DNA from: Thermococcus sp.
GTDB taxonomy: Archaea; Methanobacteriota_B; Thermococci; Thermococcales; Thermococcaceae
Length of the DNA stretch: 12,903 nt
Reading direction: 5' to 3'
NCBI GenBank assembly: GCA_027035445.1
Contig: JALVUT010000130.1
Coordinates: forward strand, 1 to 12,903
The position numbers and the translations under genes were made by a program. Shown in pieces: positions 5,358 through 11,882 of this stretch. The notes below the pieces were generated by a model. The model did no database searches. It saw only the letters and a list, made by a program, of their open reading frames with translations, and was not told the origin of the DNA. Positions within the stretch are counted from its first letter, which is position 1. Every line of letters begins with the position of its first letter.

Positions 5358-6686
5358 TTGAAGTTCATAGACCGCGAGAGGGAGATGGAGATACTCGCGC
5401 GGGAATGGGAAAGCAGACCCTCTTTTGTGGTGCTCTACGGCAGGAGGAGGGTCGGGAAGACGAGGCTCTTGCGGGAGTTCTCGAAGGGAAAGAGGACTTT
5501 CTTCTTCACCTTTCCCGAGGCAGTCAAAACCCTCCAGATGGCCGAGTTCAAGAAGGCCATCTCAGACTTTCTGGGCGATGGTCTCGTTCTAAAGCTCGAA
5601 ACGGATAACTGGCTCGACCTTTTCACTTACCTCGCAGAGAGGGTTGATGATTCGCTCGTAGTCCTCGACGAGTTCACCTACGCGATAAAGTCAGACAGGA
5701 AGATAGTCAGCGACCTCCAGAGGGTCTGGGATGGGATTCTAAGCGAGAAAAACATCATGCTCGTTATCTCCGGCTCCCTTCTCGGGATGATGTGGGACGA
5801 TGTTCTAAGCCACGCCTCACCGCTCTACGGCAGGAGGACGAGGAGCATCCATTTAAAGCCCCTCGACTACATCAACTCCCTAAAGTTCTTTAAAGACCCT
5901 GAGTACGGAATTAAGGCATACATGCTCGTCGGCGGGATTCCACCCTATCTGAGGCTCGCCTCGCGCTACGAAAGCGTCGAAGCCTTTTTAAAGGAGGAGT
6001 TCCTGAGCGACTACGGCTTTTTCTATGACGAACCCTATGTCATCCTCACCGAGGAACTTAGGGAGCTGAAAACGTACTTTTCCATCCTCAGGGCAATGGC
6101 GAGTGGAAATAGGCGCCTTGATGAGATCGCCAACTTCGTAGGCCTCCCTGCGAGAGGCGTCTACCCCTATGTAGAGACCCTCATGCGACTCAGGCTGGTT
6201 AGGAAGGAAATCCCTATCCTGGGGAGCAGGAAGGCGACCCTCTACAACATAGCCAATCCCTCTCTGCTCACGTGGTTTACGCTCACCTATCCCCAGCTCG
6301 ACGGGATATCCTTTGGGACTGCTAAGCTGGATGATCTCTATAAGGTCCTCTCGGCACGCTTTGAGGAACTTGCGAGAGAGTTCTTAGTCCTGAAAAGGCC
6401 TATTGATTTTGAAAAAATAGGAAGATGGTGGTATAAGGGCGAGGAAATAGACCTCGTGGCGATAAACGAGGGGGCTGCATATCTAATTGAGGTCAAGTGG
6501 AAGGACTTAGGCAAAAAGGACGTGGAGAGGGTTTTGTGCTTCCTTGAGCAAAAATCCAACCTCGTGAGGTTCAGCGGAACCTTTAAACTCGGACTTATCG
6601 CAAGGAAGGTCGAGGAAAAAGAAGACCTGAGGGCAAAAGGATACCTCATTTGGGACTTGGGGGACATTCTCAGTCAATCCTCGTAA
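5358..6686 (+). CDS. Archaeal P-loop ATPase with DUF234 nuclease-like C terminus
   Basis: Member of the large archaeal ATPase family (COG1672 type) common in Thermococcales. From the TTG at 5358 it has 442 residues. Walker A is GRRRVGKT (28-35), Walker B is LVVLDEF, and a sensor-like LVISGS follows. A winged-helix segment lies at about residues 235-300. The C-terminal DUF234 region shows a PD-(D/E)xK-type pattern with EID (D365) and EVK (E378, K380). The TTG is preceded by GGTGAT (5348-5353) and gives the family-like start KFIDREREME. The upstream ATG at 5346 would add four residues but lies before the predicted transcript start. The physiological role of these ATPases is not established; the fold suggests nucleic-acid handling. 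The 3' end overlaps the convergent AIR-synthase-like gene. Confidence 0.88.
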   Translation: MKFIDREREMEILAREWESRPSFVVLYGRRRVGKTRLLREFSKGKRTFFFTFPEAVKTLQMAEFKKAISDFLGDGLVLKLETDNWLDLFTYLAERVDDSLVVLDEFTYAIKSDRKIVSDLQRVWDGILSEKNIMLVISGSLLGMMWDDVLSHASPLYGRRTRSIHLKPLDYINSLKFFKDPEYGIKAYMLVGGIPPYLRLASRYESVEAFLKEEFLSDYGFFYDEPYVILTEELRELKTYFSILRAMASGNRRLDEIANFVGLPARGVYPYVETLMRLRLVRKEIPILGSRKATLYNIANPSLLTWFTLTYPQLDGISFGTAKLDDLYKVLSARFEELAREFLVLKRPIDFEKIGRWWYKGEEIDLVAINEGAAYLIEVKWKDLGKKDVERVLCFLEQKSNLVRFSGTFKLGLIARKVEEKEDLRAKGYLIWDLGDILSQSS

Positions 6687-7668
6687 AGCCCCACGTACGG
6701 GTCGCTCTTGAACTCCGGAAACGGCCTCTCCTCCCCGTTTTCGACCAGGATTCTCTCCTTCCCCTCCGTGAACTCCCAACCTCGAACGCCAGAATTCCAT
6801 TTTTAATTAATTCTGTAATTAGCTCATTAGATTTTTCTGGAGGAGTTATCGCTATCAGCGTTCCGCTTGAGGAGACGTTCCACAGCTCCGGTTCATAGAA
6901 GTCGAGGACCTTTTTCACGAGTGGGTCTATGTCCAGTTTTTCAGCGTAAACCCTGAAGCCCACACCGGAGCTGTCGGCTATCTCGTGCAAAGCTGTTAAA
7001 CCACCTTCAGTTGCATCGTGCATTCTCCTAACGAAGGGTCTGGCCGTTAGGGCATCCAGAACCGCCGTTTCAAAGTAGAAGGAGCGCTTGAGGCGCATGA
7101 GTTCCTTCTCTGAGAGGATTTTTGAGAGCTCATCCCCCTTGAAGTACGCCGCCGAAACCGCGAACTCGAGGCCCACCTTGGCGGTGACTACGATTTTGTC
7201 ACCCGGCTTCGCGAGCGGAAGCTTGAGCTCTTCCTTCTTCACCAGTCCCATGGCAGTCGTCGTCGCGGTCGGCTCTGAAACGCTCGGGTAAACGCCGGTG
7301 TGGCCGCCGATTATCGTGCTTCCGTAGAACCTGCATTGGTCGTTTAGATCCTTCATTATGCCCCTTAGGAACTCTTTGGAAGTTCTGGGTGGAAAGAGCA
7401 GGTCGACCACCAGCCACCTCGGCCTTGCTCCGAAGATCGCAACGTCGCTCGATACAAAGTGGTAGGTGAAGAAGCCAAAGGTCTCGCGGGGGACACCCAG
7501 GATCGGATCTGTGGCGGCGATGAGGTAGTGGCCAGGGTCGTATTCAAGAACGGCCGAATCGAAGCCCTCCCTCGGCCCGTAGACTACCGCGGCGTCCTCA
7601 ACGCCGAGGTTCTGGAAGACGGTCTCTCGCAAAACTTCGTTCCTGAGCTTGCCAAGTGGCAGTTCCAT
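6670..7668 (-). CDS. AIR-synthase-related protein (PurM/HypE/SelD superfamily), frameshifted near the C terminus
   Basis: Cytosolic ATP-binding protein of the PurM/HypE/SelD superfamily. Supporting motifs are the N-terminal ATDPILG substrate loop, GGHTGV, the PGDKIVV entry to the second domain, and the helix motif HDATEGGLTALHEIA. The exact substrate is unknown; it lacks features that would single out HypE or SelD. The ATG at 7668 lies one base after the phosphatase stop. The first 298 codons are intact. At the GGG run on the minus strand (6777-6775) one base appears to be missing. As written, the tail becomes an Arg/Ser-rich stretch ending at 6670. With four Gs the frame reads GEFTEGKERILVENGEE and on to PYVGLYED with a TGA at 6676-6674, a normal 331-residue product. 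The shift may be a real mutation or a sequencing error. The last 13-17 nt overlap the convergent ATPase gene. Confidence 0.85.
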   Translation of the reverse strand: MELPLGKLRNEVLRETVFQNLGVEDAAVVYGPREGFDSAVLEYDPGHYLIAATDPILGVPRETFGFFTYHFVSSDVAIFGARPRWLVVDLLFPPRTSKEFLRGIMKDLNDQCRFYGSTIIGGHTGVYPSVSEPTATTTAMGLVKKEELKLPLAKPGDKIVVTAKVGLEFAVSAAYFKGDELSKILSEKELMRLKRSFYFETAVLDALTARPFVRRMHDATEGGLTALHEIADSSGVGFRVYAEKLDIDPLVKKVLDFYEPELWNVSSSGTLIAITPPEKSNELITELIKNGILAFEVGSSRRGRRESWSKTGRRGRFRSSRATRTWGFTRID

Positions 7669-7669
7669 T

Positions 7670-8401
7670 CTACCACTTCCAGACCGCTATCGTGACGTTG
7701 TCCCTCGTCACCTTGAGAGCCCTTTCGAGAAGGGCAAAGGCTATCTCGCGGGCGCTTCCACCCTTGGAGAGTTCCTCTATCTCCTCCCAGCGAACGTAGT
7801 CGTGGAGGCCGTCCGTGTCCATTAGGAGAACGTCGCCCGGCTTTGCCATCCAGCGGTACAGGTCGACGCGGAGGGGCTTCCTTCCGCCGATGGCGTGAAG
7901 TATGTAGTTCGATGCTGGATGCCCAAAGGCTTCCTCCTCCGTTATCTGGCCCTCCTCTATGAGTCTCTGAACGAGGGAGTGGTCGATTGTTCTGGCGATG
8001 GTTTTGCCTCCCCTTATCAGGGCGGCTCTGCTGTCACCGGTGTTGGCTGTAAGGACCTCGTTGCCCCTTACTATTACTGAAACCAGCGTCGTTCCCATGT
8101 CTCTTCTTTCACCGGTTGCACTCTCAATCACTTTCGAGTGGGCAAACTCGTGGGAAAGTTTCAGGAGAAACTTCAGGTCGAGCCAGTCCATTCCTGTCCT
8201 GTAGTTCTTCAGAACGAACCCTGCGGCGGTTTCAATGGCTACTTTCGAGGCAACCTCCCCGGCGGCATGTCCGCCCATTCCGTCTGCGACAGCTATATAG
8301 TAGGCATCTGAGAGCTTTAAAACCGTAAAGTTGTCCTCATTGTTTTTCCTAGCCCCAATGTGGGTTATCGCACAGAGGTTTGGAGTCCGAGTTACCTTCA
8401 T
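7670..8401 (-). CDS. PP2C-family (PPM) serine/threonine protein phosphatase
   Basis: Metal-dependent protein phosphatase of the PPM/PP2C family, 243 residues and cytosolic. The motifs are in canonical order: RKNNEDN with E22-D23, the metal-binding ADGMGGH (D40, G41), MGTTLVS (102-108), NTGDSRAALIRGGK (120-133), DHS (140-142), LMDTDGLHD (D197; most members have Ser where this has Thr196), and the final RDNVTI (D234). ATG 8401 is chosen because GGTGAG (8411-8406) precedes it by 4 nt. An ATG at 8434 would add 11 residues but sits inside the TATA-like element and the end of a gene remnant. The stop is one base before the AIR-synthase-like gene, so the two form an operon. PP2C enzymes are patchily distributed in archaea, so horizontal origin is possible. 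The substrate kinase or target is not visible here. Confidence 0.92.
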   Translation of the reverse strand: MKVTRTPNLCAITHIGARKNNEDNFTVLKLSDAYYIAVADGMGGHAAGEVASKVAIETAAGFVLKNYRTGMDWLDLKFLLKLSHEFAHSKVIESATGERRDMGTTLVSVIVRGNEVLTANTGDSRAALIRGGKTIARTIDHSLVQRLIEEGQITEEEAFGHPASNYILHAIGGRKPLRVDLYRWMAKPGDVLLMDTDGLHDYVRWEEIEELSKGGSAREIAFALLERALKVTRDNVTIAVWKW

Positions 8402-8430
8402 GGTTCTCACCGTTGGATAATCTGAGACCA

Positions 8431-8447
8431 TCATTTAAACCTTTCAA
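8431..8447 (-). promoter_or_regulatory. BRE and TATA box for the PP2C operon
   Basis: On the minus strand GAAAGG is followed by TTTAAATG (8439-8432). This predicts a transcription start near 8410, just ahead of or at the GGTGAG ribosome-binding site. The element overlaps the last codons of the gene remnant at 8431-8571. Confidence 0.45.
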
Positions 8448-8571
8448 CGACAGCTTTAACCTCTTCGAGCGTTTCATCGCTGCGGTCCCAGCACGTTATC
8501 TCAGAGCTTGAAACTCCAACATTCACGTAGCCCTTTCCCCCTCCTCGCGTGCTAGTACATTCTGTATGCCT
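8431..8571 (-). pseudogene. 3' remnant of a minus-strand gene, family not recognised
   Basis: On the minus strand an open frame of 46 codons ends at TGA 8433-8431, right where the longer PP2C frame begins (ATGA overlap). Its last 31 residues, starting at a GTG (8526), begin NVGVSSSEITCWDRSD and end in an amphipathic helix, VKAVVERFK. This looks like the C-terminal end of a normal protein. Upstream the frame is closed by TAA (8574-8572), and I see no convincing start with a promoter. The most likely reading is a 5'-truncated gene that once formed an operon with the phosphatase. A 31-residue small protein starting at GTG 8526 is the alternative. Confidence 0.45.
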
Positions 8572-8772
8572 TTATTTGAGGTTGATAGCAAAACCACTTG
8601 ACATGGAGAGTGTTCTGTTCAAATGCTGGAGCTGGAAGGAGGGGCTCGACTGGGTGAGGAAGTTCACAAAACTCTTTTGGGCGGGCCGTGCTCAACTGAG
8701 AACTTCCTGAGGGCGGGAATTGCCTGCTCAAGCATAGGGAGAAAGTAAAGGGAGGGTCTTAAAAGGTTGACC
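8572..8772. other. Gap of about 200 nt with no assignable gene
   Basis: No recognisable gene. Two weak coding-like traces are present. One is a 35-codon plus-strand frame from ATG 8603 to TGA 8708, rich in Trp and Lys and without a ribosome-binding site. The other is a minus-strand frame of 23 codons opening MLEQAIPALRKFSVEHG near 8737. They lie opposite each other, so at most one is real. Degraded coding sequence upstream of the remnant at 8431-8571 is the simplest explanation. Confidence 0.4.
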
Positions 8773-9138
8773 TTAGATGTTGACCTTTCCAAGCCATTGC
8801 TCCGCCAGGTCTCCAATGAAGGGGAACTTGTATCTTTCTCCCTGGTATGCCTTTACCATGCCGACTATCCAGAGGATAACCCCCAGGAGCCACAGGAGGT
8901 GTGACAGTAACAATCCAATAAAGGGTATAACTGCCAGTATCCATGCAAGCACGGTAATGCCCAAGAAGGTTATTGTTGACTGCATGGCATGGAACCTGAC
9001 GAAATCGCTTTCCCTCTCAAGGAGGAGAAGTATTATCCCGGTCAGCCACCAGGCCACGTACGCGAGTAGACCCTCCAGGTTCTCCTCAACACCCAGTGAT
9101 GTTTTCACCTCTGGACCACGATCGGTAGCATCTTCCAT
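8773..9138 (-). CDS. DUF4870-type small membrane protein
   Basis: A 121-residue integral membrane protein of the DUF4870 (Tic20-like) family, function unknown. After a polar N terminus (1-20) comes the family motif NLEGLLAYVAWW, a first membrane segment (about 22-40), the conserved FVRFHAMQS loop (47-55), then two or three hydrophobic segments (about 56-97) and the amphipathic tail YKFPFIGDLAEQW. The ATG at 9138 is preceded by a perfect GGAGGTG at 7 nt spacing, better than the upstream ATG at 9159, which would add seven residues. The gene is monocistronic and divergent from the feo operon. It shares the 190-nt intergenic region but has a separate promoter. Confidence 0.88.
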   Translation of the reverse strand: MEDATDRGPEVKTSLGVEENLEGLLAYVAWWLTGIILLLLERESDFVRFHAMQSTITFLGITVLAWILAVIPFIGLLLSHLLWLLGVILWIVGMVKAYQGERYKFPFIGDLAEQWLGKVNI

Positions 9139-9186
9139 GGATGTACACCTCCGGATCATAAAACATTATAGTAGTTAGTCAATTCC

Positions 9187-9194
9187 TTAAATAC
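9187..9194 (-). promoter_or_regulatory. TATA box of the DUF4870 gene
   Basis: On the minus strand GTATTTAA is centred 52 nt upstream of the ATG. It predicts a transcription start near 9164 and a leader of about 25 nt containing the GGAGGTG site. Confidence 0.45.
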
Positions 9195-9253
9195 TTTGTC
9201 TAGGTTTATGGTGGAAAATAGCACCCTTAAATTTCCTGGTTCGAACCTTGGCG

Positions 9254-9272
9254 TTTTGTTAGGCTAACAAAA
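9254..9272. promoter_or_regulatory. Perfect 19-bp palindrome upstream of feoA, likely metal-regulator operator 1
   Basis: TTTTGTTAG-G-CTAACAAAA is a perfect inverted repeat with 9-bp arms around one base. Its core, GTTAGGCTAAC, resembles the TTAGGTTAGCCTAA-type sites of DtxR/IdeR iron regulators, which Thermococcales also encode (MDR1 in Pyrococcus). It lies directly upstream of the feo TATA box, over the BRE position, where a bound repressor would block TFB. Confidence 0.7.
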
Positions 9273-9273
9273 G

Positions 9274-9283
9274 CTTTTTAAGG
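9274..9283 (+). promoter_or_regulatory. TATA box of the feo operon
   Basis: CTTTTTAAGG lies between the two operator-like palindromes. It predicts a transcription start near 9305 and a leader of about 27 nt ending in GGTGAT (9322-9327), 4 nt from the feoA ATG at 9332. Confidence 0.5.
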
Positions 9284-9305
9284 TTCTCGATTAAACGTAA
9301 AGCTA

Positions 9306-9321
9306 GTTAGGGAAGCCTAAC
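9306..9321. promoter_or_regulatory. Inverted repeat at the feo transcription start, likely operator 2
   Basis: GTTAGG-GAAG-CCTAAC repeats the half-site of operator 1 as an imperfect dyad. It lies at the predicted transcription start. Two sites bracketing the TATA box suggest iron-dependent repression by a DtxR-family dimer. Confidence 0.65.
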
Positions 9322-9331
9322 GGTGATGAAC

Positions 9332-9559
9332 ATGATTGTCCCATTAAGCTCACTGGCTCCAGGCGAAAGAGGTGTGGTGGTTAACCTTCATGGTGGTCCC
9401 AGCTTTAGAAGCAGACTTTATGCCATGGGGTTGGCTCCCAGTGCGATAATACAAGTCATAGGACGCTATTCAAGGGGCCCAATTATAGTAGAAGTTGGCG
9501 GAACAAGACTCGCCATTGGAAAGGGAATGGCAGCAAGGATCTCCGTGAGGAAACTGTGA
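9332..9559 (+). CDS. feoA: FeoA, SH3-like subunit of the ferrous iron transporter
   Basis: A 75-residue SH3-like cytoplasmic protein that associates with FeoB and is needed for Fe(II) uptake. Typical features are LSSLAPGERG at the start, the RSRLYAMGL core (27-34) and the ending RLAIGKGMAARISVRKL. The ATG at 9332 follows GGTGAT at proper spacing. In-frame GTG 9323 and ATG 9326 lie inside that ribosome-binding site and are less likely. It is the first gene of a three-gene operon behind two iron-regulator-like palindromes; feoB starts 9 nt after its stop. Confidence 0.93.
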   Translation: MIVPLSSLAPGERGVVVNLHGGPSFRSRLYAMGLAPSAIIQVIGRYSRGPIIVEVGGTRLAIGKGMAARISVRKL

Positions 9560-9568
9560 GGTGACACC

Positions 9569-11545
9569 ATGGCCACGAAAGTTGTTGCCCTGGCTGGAAA
9601 CCCTAACGTGGGTAAAACGACTATTTTCAACGCCCTGACTGGAATGCGGCAGCACGTTGGTAACTGGCCCGGTGTTACCGTTGAGAAAAAGGAGGGCGTC
9701 TTTGAGTACGGAGGTCAGAAGTTCTTGGTCGTGGATCTGCCCGGAACCTATTCGCTAACGGCCCATTCTATTGATGAACTCGTGGCGAGGAAATTTCTCC
9801 TCAATGGGGAACATGATGTTGTAGTGGACGTTGTTGATGCTACCGCGATTCTGCGAAACCTCTACCTAACAATGGAGATATTTGAGATGGGGCTCAAGAA
9901 CATAGTAATAGCCCTTAACAAGATTGATTTAGCCAAGAAGAGAGGGATAAAGATAGATTCCGAAAAGATGTCCAAGATCCTCGGCGTTCCTGTTGTTCCA
10001 CTCAACGCAAAGGAAGGGATTGGTCTGGAGGAACTGAAGGAAAAACTGTTGGAAGTTGCCCACGGAAGGGTGGAGGAGAGTCCCATACCTTCCCACTATG
10101 ATCCGGCTGTTGAGAGGGAAATTGAGCACATTTCAAAATGCCTCGAAGGAACGAAACTTTCGACCATATATCCGCTCCGCTGGCTGGCAATAAAGCTCCT
10201 TCAGCGTGATGAAGAGGTAATGAAGTTCGTTGTGAGATATTTGGGAGAGAAGAAACTGAAGGAGATCATAACCCACATCAAAGAAGTCGAAAAGCGCTAC
10301 GGTAGGGCAATGGATCTCATAATCGCAGGCCAGAAGTACGAGTTTGTGGACAGGCTCACCCATGAGTTCATGGACTACGGGCGGATGAAGGCGGATACCT
10401 TTACCGACCGACTTGATAAGATCCTGGTTCATCCGGTTTATGGTTTTATCGCGATGGCATTTGTTTTCTATGTGCTTTTTAAGTTCACCTTTGTTTTTGG
10501 TTTACCTGCACAGAACCTCCTGAGTGATGCCTTCACGCGTTTTGGTGAGTGGTTGGCACCACAAATCGGTAACGAAGCCCTCCGAGGGCTACTCATTAAC
10601 GGGATCATCGGCGGAGTTGGCCTGGTTCTAAGCTTCTTCCCCCTTGTTTTCCTGCTTTTCCTGGCACTCTCCTTCCTTGAGGACTTGGGGTACATGGCCA
10701 GGATAGCCGTTCTATTAGAGGGGGTTCTAAGAAAGTTTGGATTACCCGGGAAGTCAATAATACCTCTCATCTTGGGTCTTGGCTGCAACGTGCCGGCAGT
10801 TATGTCAACGAGGACACTTGATGACGAGAAGGACAGGCTCGTGACCATGTTTATAAACCCCTTCATCCCCTGTTCTGCGAGACTGGCCGTTATAAGCTTC
10901 ATCTCAGGGGCTTTCTTCAGCTCGAGCCATGCTCTGGTTGCTGTTAGCGTTTACCTGCTGGCTTTTGCAGTTGCACTGGCCTCAGCATGGCTTGTAAGTC
11001 ATTTTGTTTCAGGAGAGAGCAGACCTTTCGTAATAGAACTTCCAGAATACTTGGTGCCAAGCTGGAAAAGTTTGCTTCTGCACTCCTGGGATAGGAGTAA
11101 GGAATTCATCCGGAAGGCCGGGACGGTTATCTTCCTGGGTGCAATCCTTATCTGGTACCTGAGCAACTACCCGGTTCCGATAGGTACGGGCAACAGCTAC
11201 GCCGAGAAACTGGGCCATCTCTTTGGGCCCTACATGAGACCAATGGGCTTGGGCTGGAAGGCCGCTGTGAGCCTGCTCTTCGGTATAATCGCAAAGGAGA
11301 ACGTTATCTCAACCTACGGTGTACTCTACGGTAGTGAGGAGGCCATACGAAATGCAATGACGCCACTCCAAGCGTATGTTCTTATGGTCGTCACTACCCT
11401 GTATATACCGTGTATAGCCACGATCGGGGTTATCAAATCAGAGAGCAACTGGAAATGGGCTGCTTTCGCCACCGCTTACATGATAACCGTTGCCTCGGTG
11501 GTGGGGATTTTGATATGGCACGCCGGCCTTTTCCTGGGCCTTTGA
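9569..11545 (+). CDS. feoB: FeoB, ferrous iron transport GTPase/permease
   Basis: Membrane Fe(II) transporter, 658 residues. The N-terminal G domain has G1 GNPNVGKT (10-17), G2 T37 in GVTV, G3 DLPG (56-59), G4 NKID (117-120) and G5 NAKEG (146-150). A helical GDI-like linker runs from about 165 to 280, followed by the transmembrane domain from about 288. Both Gate repeats are present, the first with LGCNVPAVMSTRT (C406) and the second with AKENVISTYG (from about 575). A conserved cysteine also lies in NPFIPCSARL. The frame is complete. GAGGTGA precedes the ATG, and the gene is co-transcribed with feoA and the FeoC-like gene. Hydrophobic C-terminal segments end at the final LFLGL. Confidence 0.97.
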   Translation: MATKVVALAGNPNVGKTTIFNALTGMRQHVGNWPGVTVEKKEGVFEYGGQKFLVVDLPGTYSLTAHSIDELVARKFLLNGEHDVVVDVVDATAILRNLYLTMEIFEMGLKNIVIALNKIDLAKKRGIKIDSEKMSKILGVPVVPLNAKEGIGLEELKEKLLEVAHGRVEESPIPSHYDPAVEREIEHISKCLEGTKLSTIYPLRWLAIKLLQRDEEVMKFVVRYLGEKKLKEIITHIKEVEKRYGRAMDLIIAGQKYEFVDRLTHEFMDYGRMKADTFTDRLDKILVHPVYGFIAMAFVFYVLFKFTFVFGLPAQNLLSDAFTRFGEWLAPQIGNEALRGLLINGIIGGVGLVLSFFPLVFLLFLALSFLEDLGYMARIAVLLEGVLRKFGLPGKSIIPLILGLGCNVPAVMSTRTLDDEKDRLVTMFINPFIPCSARLAVISFISGAFFSSSHALVAVSVYLLAFAVALASAWLVSHFVSGESRPFVIELPEYLVPSWKSLLLHSWDRSKEFIRKAGTVIFLGAILIWYLSNYPVPIGTGNSYAEKLGHLFGPYMRPMGLGWKAAVSLLFGIIAKENVISTYGVLYGSEEAIRNAMTPLQAYVLMVVTTLYIPCIATIGVIKSESNWKWAAFATAYMITVASVVGILIWHAGLFLGL

Positions 11546-11560
11546 AAAGGAGGCTTAGCG

Positions 11561-11833
11561 ATGGGAAAACTCGAGAGGGTGCTTGACCTCATAACGGCGG
11601 GAGAGAGAAACCCCGCAGAAATCGCGAAGAAGCTGGGGATGAGCCGTGATGAGGTTGAGGGAGTTATAAAGATACTGGAGAGTATGGGGTACGTTGAGAG
11701 GATTGAGAAAGGGGGCAGTGCATGTGAAACCTGTCCCCTCAAGAGTATCTGTCCGGGATCCTGCGTCCAAAAGACGGGAACGATTTATAAGATTACCAAG
11801 AAGAGCTTCTCCCTCAAGCGGGGCCATATTTAA
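11561..11833 (+). CDS. feoC: FeoC-like winged-helix protein with four-cysteine cluster motif
   Basis: A 90-residue protein. Residues 1-50 form a winged helix (NPAEIAKKLGMSRDEVEGVI, wing around YVERIEKGG). They are followed by C55-x2-C58-x5-C64-x3-C68, a pattern typical of FeoC proteins that bind an Fe-S cluster. FeoC is thought to sense iron or oxygen and to control FeoB stability or feo transcription. The gene begins 15 nt after feoB, with GGAGG before the ATG. Family assignment comes from fold, cysteine spacing and position. The short basic C-terminal tail after residue 69 is unremarkable. Confidence 0.85.
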   Translation: MGKLERVLDLITAGERNPAEIAKKLGMSRDEVEGVIKILESMGYVERIEKGGSACETCPLKSICPGSCVQKTGTIYKITKKSFSLKRGHI

Positions 11834-11838
11834 TGGCC
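11822..11838 (+). terminator. Hairpin over the FeoC-like stop codon
   Basis: GGCCAT-ATTTA-ATGGCC forms a 6-bp stem with a 5-nt loop that includes the stop codon TAA (11831-11833). It could protect the 3' end of the feo mRNA or help termination. No long T tract follows on the plus strand, so a classical archaeal terminator is not evident. Confidence 0.3.
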
Positions 11839-11840
11839 GT

Positions 11841-11850
11841 AAAATATATA
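11841..11850 (+). promoter_or_regulatory. TATA box of the nucleotidyltransferase gene
   Basis: AAAATATATA (TATATA at 11845-11850) predicts a transcription start near 11873. It is followed by GGTGAT (11874-11879) and the ATG at 11883, so the gene is independent of the feo operon. Confidence 0.55.
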
Positions 11851-11882
11851 AGTCCACCCACGAAGTAGTGATTGGTGATACT

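Noticed and set aside
8777..9178. 133-codon plus-strand frame opposite the DUF4870 gene.
   Set aside because: Shadow of the membrane protein; the minus strand has the family motifs and a perfect ribosome-binding site.
9238..9247. GGTTCGAACC palindrome resembling a tRNA T-arm.
   Set aside because: No acceptor, D or anticodon arms can be folded around it; a chance or short protein-binding palindrome is more likely.
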